A stretch of 64,000 nt of DNA from Laguncularia racemosa (Eukaryota > Streptophyta > Magnoliopsida > Myrtales > Combretaceae): the NCBI GenBank assembly GCA_037954665.1, contig JBBMOL010000182.1:124001-188000 (forward strand), read 5' to 3'. A program made the position numbers and the translations under genes. The notes beneath the pieces are model-generated. The model did no database searches. It was given only the letters and a program-made list of their open reading frames with translations, and was not told the DNA's origin. This document shows, piece by piece, positions 59,758 to 64,000 of this stretch (positions are counted from its first letter, which is position 1; every line of letters starts with the position of its first letter).

Positions 59758-62700
59758 CTGAAACAACATAACACATGATCACGACTTTAGTTTTGGGAAC
59801 AACTAGTAGCAGCAAAGATGGGTTCAATGCTTAAATATAAGATACCGGTCTTCAACACTACATGAAGAATACAGACATCAAATGATAACTTGATATAGAC
59901 AATTATGAGATTATGACAAAGGCAAAGACAGTGGATATAAATGCTCAATATAGGGAGATTAATAAGACAAAAAATAAAAGGATCATTGTTTATTTCACAT
60001 GGACAAGGTTTCTGAAGTTTGAATTGTCCATCAATGCAATCGTATTGGAGAACTAAAATTAGCTTAGGCCGTTTAATATCTTGGCAAAGATGCAGGACTA
60101 TACCAACCAAAAAAGCCCTTTGTCTACTTTACTCAGATATCAAAACAACACTTGTCCATGCAAGGATAAGCACCCTCACATGCACTTAGGGAGAGAGACA
60201 TGGAACCATACCCAACATAATTTTGGCACAGATTTTCATGTGATGTAGCTTGAATTATTAACTTCTGAACTTGCAACTTGACAGATAAACCATGGTCAAC
60301 TTCCCGGGAATCTCCTGAGATTAAATTGCCATGATCCAAGACATGCTGCAGGGAACAGGCAGAGCTAGAAGATGTGGAGAAATCACGGCCAGTAAGTTTA
60401 TTACTCATCCGACTCATGACAACTACAGCCCTTTCATTCAAAACTTCATTTGCATCACCAAGCTGGTTAACAGCCTACAGAGAACAAAAGCATAAGAACC
60501 ACTGCAAAAATGATGCAAATTGGTCACAGTTCCTGGTTTCTCAACTACCTGGAGAAGTTCCCTCTCTCGGGCACTGCGCTGTGGTTGAGCGAGTTCCCTA
60601 TTTGCGCCAGATTCTTCAGCAGTCACCACTGGACCGACGTGGTTGACAGCAAACATTGACATTTGAGGGACTTCAGTGAAATTGAAAAGACGCCAATTGA
60701 TAAGAGGATCATGGACAAAGGCCTGAATTATGACAGGACAATCATCAGTTTCCGTACATAAACATGTTATACACATTCTAGAGCAGTTTCTTTCTGTATT
60801 TTTTAAGGCAGACTTCAGACAGTTATCCATCAGTCAGATGAGCATTTCTTGGCTTTGTCTGAACACACTTTAAAAGTCATTCTTCTATGGACGTAAATAT
60901 ATCCAAAGAGGAAGACCATTTCATAGGAATCAAAACTAGACACTTCTAAAAGGAGAAAAAAATGAAAATTCCACTCCCTTAAGGCTAAATTCAGGTCTCT
61001 TCAGGCATCCATTTGCCAGCCTCATGTGGCAGGCTTTCTGGAGGGGGCAACTGGTTCAATTACATGTGTGACCGTTTTAAAAAATAATTTCATCATCCAT
61101 GTGCAAGCCTCATGTGGCAGGCTTTGGAAAGGTCACAACTGGCTCAATTGCTTGTGTCTCACTTCAGAGAGTAATTTCATCATGGATGTCAATGAACTTG
61201 TACTCCTGTACTCTTGTTCTCCAAACAATGAAGCAATTATATATTGCTTATTTCTGACTTACATGGTCAAAGACAAATCCCATTGGTAGACACAAATTTT
61301 CTTACATTTAAAACGCTCAAATTTAAATCTCCATACTTTCCAAACTTGGTGAAGATGTTAGGATGAGATAAAAAAATGTGGTTCCATAGCATAATAACTA
61401 ATGGGAGGAGGAATTCATCTCTATGGGATTGGAAGCTGGACAAATTTTTTGACATTCATACTTATATCCTAATTAAATTCTTATAAAATAATAATAATAA
61501 TAAAAACAAATCCAAGAAATTAACCATAGATGGCCTAAGTTCAGCTATTTCATAAACCATCAACTGTATTAACAGTAAAAGAGAAAAACAGACGGCAAAT
61601 ACAAAAAGAATCTTTAAATTTTAACCTCCATCATAGCCATAACGCTATCCTTGTTTGACCGCAGAACTTGCATCACATTTTCACAAGTTGAGCGAAAATT
61701 TCCCTCAATACCACTAACCTCCATAGCTTTGACAAGCATCCTAGTCAAGCGAAAAGGGACCTGCACATATTACCAAATTCAAGAGGTCAGGCTCAATCAA
61801 AGAAATCACAGAATGACTAGGATGGGGAAAAGAAGAATTCCAACTGTCACAATTCTATTGACTGCAAAGTACCTTTTCAGGAAATTTTTCTCGATTCATT
61901 GAAGCTTCAAAGCAATCCCCAAAATCTATATGCAAGATCTTTCCACTGCAATCAGCAAGAAAGGCATGCTGATACATTCAAAATCTACTATCCATCATTA
62001 CAATGCTCTATAATAATAACAAAAAAAAAATTACCTGAATCGATTCAGCATGAGATTACTAGGGTGTCGATCACCCAATCCTAGAAGATACCCAACCTGA
62101 CAGTTAAGATAAAAAACGAACCATCAGATCCCACAAAAGGCAGCAATCATAAATTGCGTCAATTTATTTCATTTGAAAAATTGCATTTCTTAACTGACCA
62201 AAAAAAAATAAAAATTGCATGTCTTATGCTCCTTTGATTTATCTCAAGAACATATATTTAAACATCGTCAGGAGTCTGATTTTTTCTCGTGGATGACCAG
62301 GTAATTTACATTTCATGCACATGCAATTACTAAACAAGCACATGCTGGTTCTGCTCTGCTTACTTATTGTCTTTACAGTGCCTGAATTATATAGAATTTA
62401 TCAACTTGGCTAATACCAGCATTACAAGTAAGTCTTCTAAAAATGGGTTCTATTTTCAATGCAAGGCAAAAGCCTCACTACAGAGTTATCCTTTTTCATT
62501 ATTCTCAAGCTGTCAAAGAATAACAATCAGGTGTTGCATCACTCAAGATTATCATCCATCAGTCACCGACAATTTTAAAATTCAAATCATATTGAAACCC
62601 CCAATAAACTTTGAAATTACAAGATCATCCTAGATTTCTTTGTTGTACACCTAGATCCTTGTAGCAGACCCATTTGATAAGTTAGATTGTGTTGAATTAT

Positions 62701-63692
62701 AGTGTAAATACAGGGGTTGTCAGCTATGACTCTTTCATGTGTATCAACTGCATCTCGAGTTCTCAAATCATGTCATAGTTAAATTTTCGCCAAAAGAAAG
62801 CAGAAGTATGCTCTTTTTCAGAAGTACTTCACTGATGACATCTCGACAAGTTAGCTTCCAAGATGAACTCATCTACATAAATTCAATTATGCCATTGTGC
62901 TCTATCTAAATCATAGATTTTTACCTCAAAATGGATTGCCAATCTGACATTTTATTAATTCCCAAGAAGCAGAATTTTTGTTCTCTATCACTATAAAGAT
63001 AACATCACCTCTGAAAGTCACATGCTGTTAAGAATGAGTCAAGTCACACAACAATTGGTCAGCATTCTCAATCAGTAAAAGGGGGATGAAAGGAAGAAAG
63101 GAAAGACCTATAGGCTAAAAGGTGGTACCCATGTAAAATCTGTTCAAATATATTAATGAAACCTTACTTATTTAAGAACTTAAGTTCTTAGATCAGTTAA
63201 TTGAATTCTTAGCAAAAGCTAAACATTCCTTTATCTCAAAGACACAGGCAGCACCTCATCCATCTTTCTGGAAAAAACATAACTATAGTTGTGTATTTCC
63301 ATGCTACGGCCATTTCCATTCTTTCATTTGGGGTGGAATATATTTATAGTGCAAGCCAGTAGAGGCAGACAATTGCAACATATAAAGCAGCAAAAACACA
63401 CCATACTCATGACTGCCAAGCTTCTAGTGTAATTTGTCCTCCTCTCCAGCCAAACCTCAGATGTACGACTCTTCAACCAAAGAACCTATTCACAATCCAC
63501 AGGTCATCAACTAGAACAGATATACATGCAACATGGTATGATTAACATCTTGAAGATGCTCACCCTTGCCAGGTCATTTCCTTCTGTATTCAGCAAAGCA
63601 TACTCAAAAACTTCTACCTTAGCGATTAGGGGCAGGTGATCATAGTCTGGGGCAAAACTTAGCATATATTTATGCTCTTGATTTAAAAGAAT
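59739..63692 (-). CDS. TOR: Target of rapamycin (TOR) kinase, C-terminal exons (partial at the 5' side)
   Basis: Ser/Thr kinase of the PIKK family, catalytic subunit of plant TORC1, coupling nutrients and energy to growth. Eight coding exons in transcript order: 63692-63564, 63485-63402, 62096-62035, 61945-61873, 61760-61626, 60722-60549, 60474-60212, 59757-59739. All have GT-AG borders and all phases close over 312 residues. Visible features: MLSFAPDYDHLPLIAKVEVF; the catalytic loop GLGDRHPSNLML; the metal-binding HIDFGDCFE; NREKFPEKVPFRLTRML; AFVHDPLINWRLFNF; and the FATC region SVKLQVQKLIIQATSHENLC and NYVG, completed by a 19-base last exon encoding WCPFW and stop. FAT, FRB and HEAT parts lie beyond base 64000. 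No stop or frameshift seen; it looks functional. Confidence 0.95.
61019..61190. repeat. 88-bp tandem duplication inside a TOR intron
   Basis: GCCTCATGTGGCAGGCTTT at 61019 recurs at 61107. Both copies continue with GG..AACTGG(T/C)TCAATT and end at TAATTTCATCATGGATG-like sequence. It lies in the 903-bp intron 60723-61625 and leaves splice sites untouched. Confidence 0.8.
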
Positions 63693-64000
63693 CTGCAACG
63701 GGAAAACAATTATAAATTGGTTAAATGCCTTTACTTTTCATGGGTTTATGATTAACACTACCATAGCTCTTATTTAGCAAAACAATCTATCCAACTAATC
63801 AATATAACAGCAATATTGACAACTTTGCTTAGTGATTCTGTCATATGTGTACTGCAAGATTTGGTACTTTTTTTGGCTAAGTAAGAATTATATTTAAATG
63901 AACAATTACAAAGATTAAAAGAGCAGGTATCAGTTGGTGTAAGTGCTCTAGTATTCTAATTGTCAATTTATGATGAAAACCCTGAAGAACCAATCCACTG
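63693..64000 (-). other. TOR: Part of a TOR intron
   Basis: Upstream of the acceptor at 63693 I find no continuation of the kinase sequence expected before ILLNQEHKYML. The previous exon must lie beyond the window. Confidence 0.7.

Noticed and set aside
60133..60211. Continuation of the TOR FATC frame as GYGSMSLSLSA
   Set aside because: This is intron read-through. The GT at 60211 and the WCPFW exon at 59739-59757 restore the conserved end.
60374..60646. 90-codon plus-strand frame
   Set aside because: Antisense shadow of two TOR exons.

Overview
The window is nuclear DNA from a flowering plant, most likely a eudicot. It is AT-rich, has intron-split genes, and is dense in degraded plant transposons. 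I do not name a species. Two cellular genes are supported, and both fall into frame exon by exon. At 42.4-48.9 kb (+) lies a complete ten-exon inositol-tetrakisphosphate 1-kinase (ITPK3-like, 350 aa). At 59.7-63.7 kb (-) lies the 3' end of the target of rapamycin (TOR) kinase gene. Its last eight coding exons are present, covering part of the kinase domain and FATC, and the gene continues beyond base 64000. The two genes converge, with about 10.9 kb of transposon remains between them.

Layout. 1-16.9 kb: AT-rich intergenic DNA with no recognised gene. It holds a TA-flanked inverted-repeat element (3.0-4.2 kb), a diverged direct segmental duplication (4.9-6.0 and 6.1-8.0 kb), short tandem duplications and a palindromic foldback element (11.9-12.8 kb). 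17.1-40.6 kb: a three-level transposon nest. A PIF/Harbinger DNA transposon (Myb-like gene plus transposase, minus strand) was split by a Ty3/gypsy element (19384-40059, CRM-like chromovirus). That element was in turn split in its reverse transcriptase by a second Ty3/gypsy element (22357-36339, Tat/Ogre-like). LTR ends, near-perfect 5-bp target duplications, primer sites and polypurine tracts can be read for both. All coding parts are minus strand and broken by stops and frameshifts. 40.6-42.4 kb: flank and ITPK promoter. 48.9-54.4 kb: ITPK 3' flank and a truncated Ty1/copia element (minus). 54.7-59.2 kb: a Mutator-like (MULE) remnant in which the transposase N-terminal part is followed by a plant mobile domain (PMD) sequence. 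59.7-64 kb: TOR.

Function. ITPK phosphorylates inositol phosphates on the route to InsP6 and pyrophosphates. TOR integrates nutrient and energy signals. Their adjacency is notable but no functional link is shown by the sequence. I see no prokaryotic defence system, CRISPR array, rRNA gene or convincing functional tRNA gene. The most unusual signals are: the readable nesting order; a polyprotein frame that runs through the polypurine tract into the 3' LTR; a tRNA-like segment in both LTRs of the inner element; stress-type promoter motifs in both LTR families; the PMD inside a MULE; and a GC-AG intron in ITPK.
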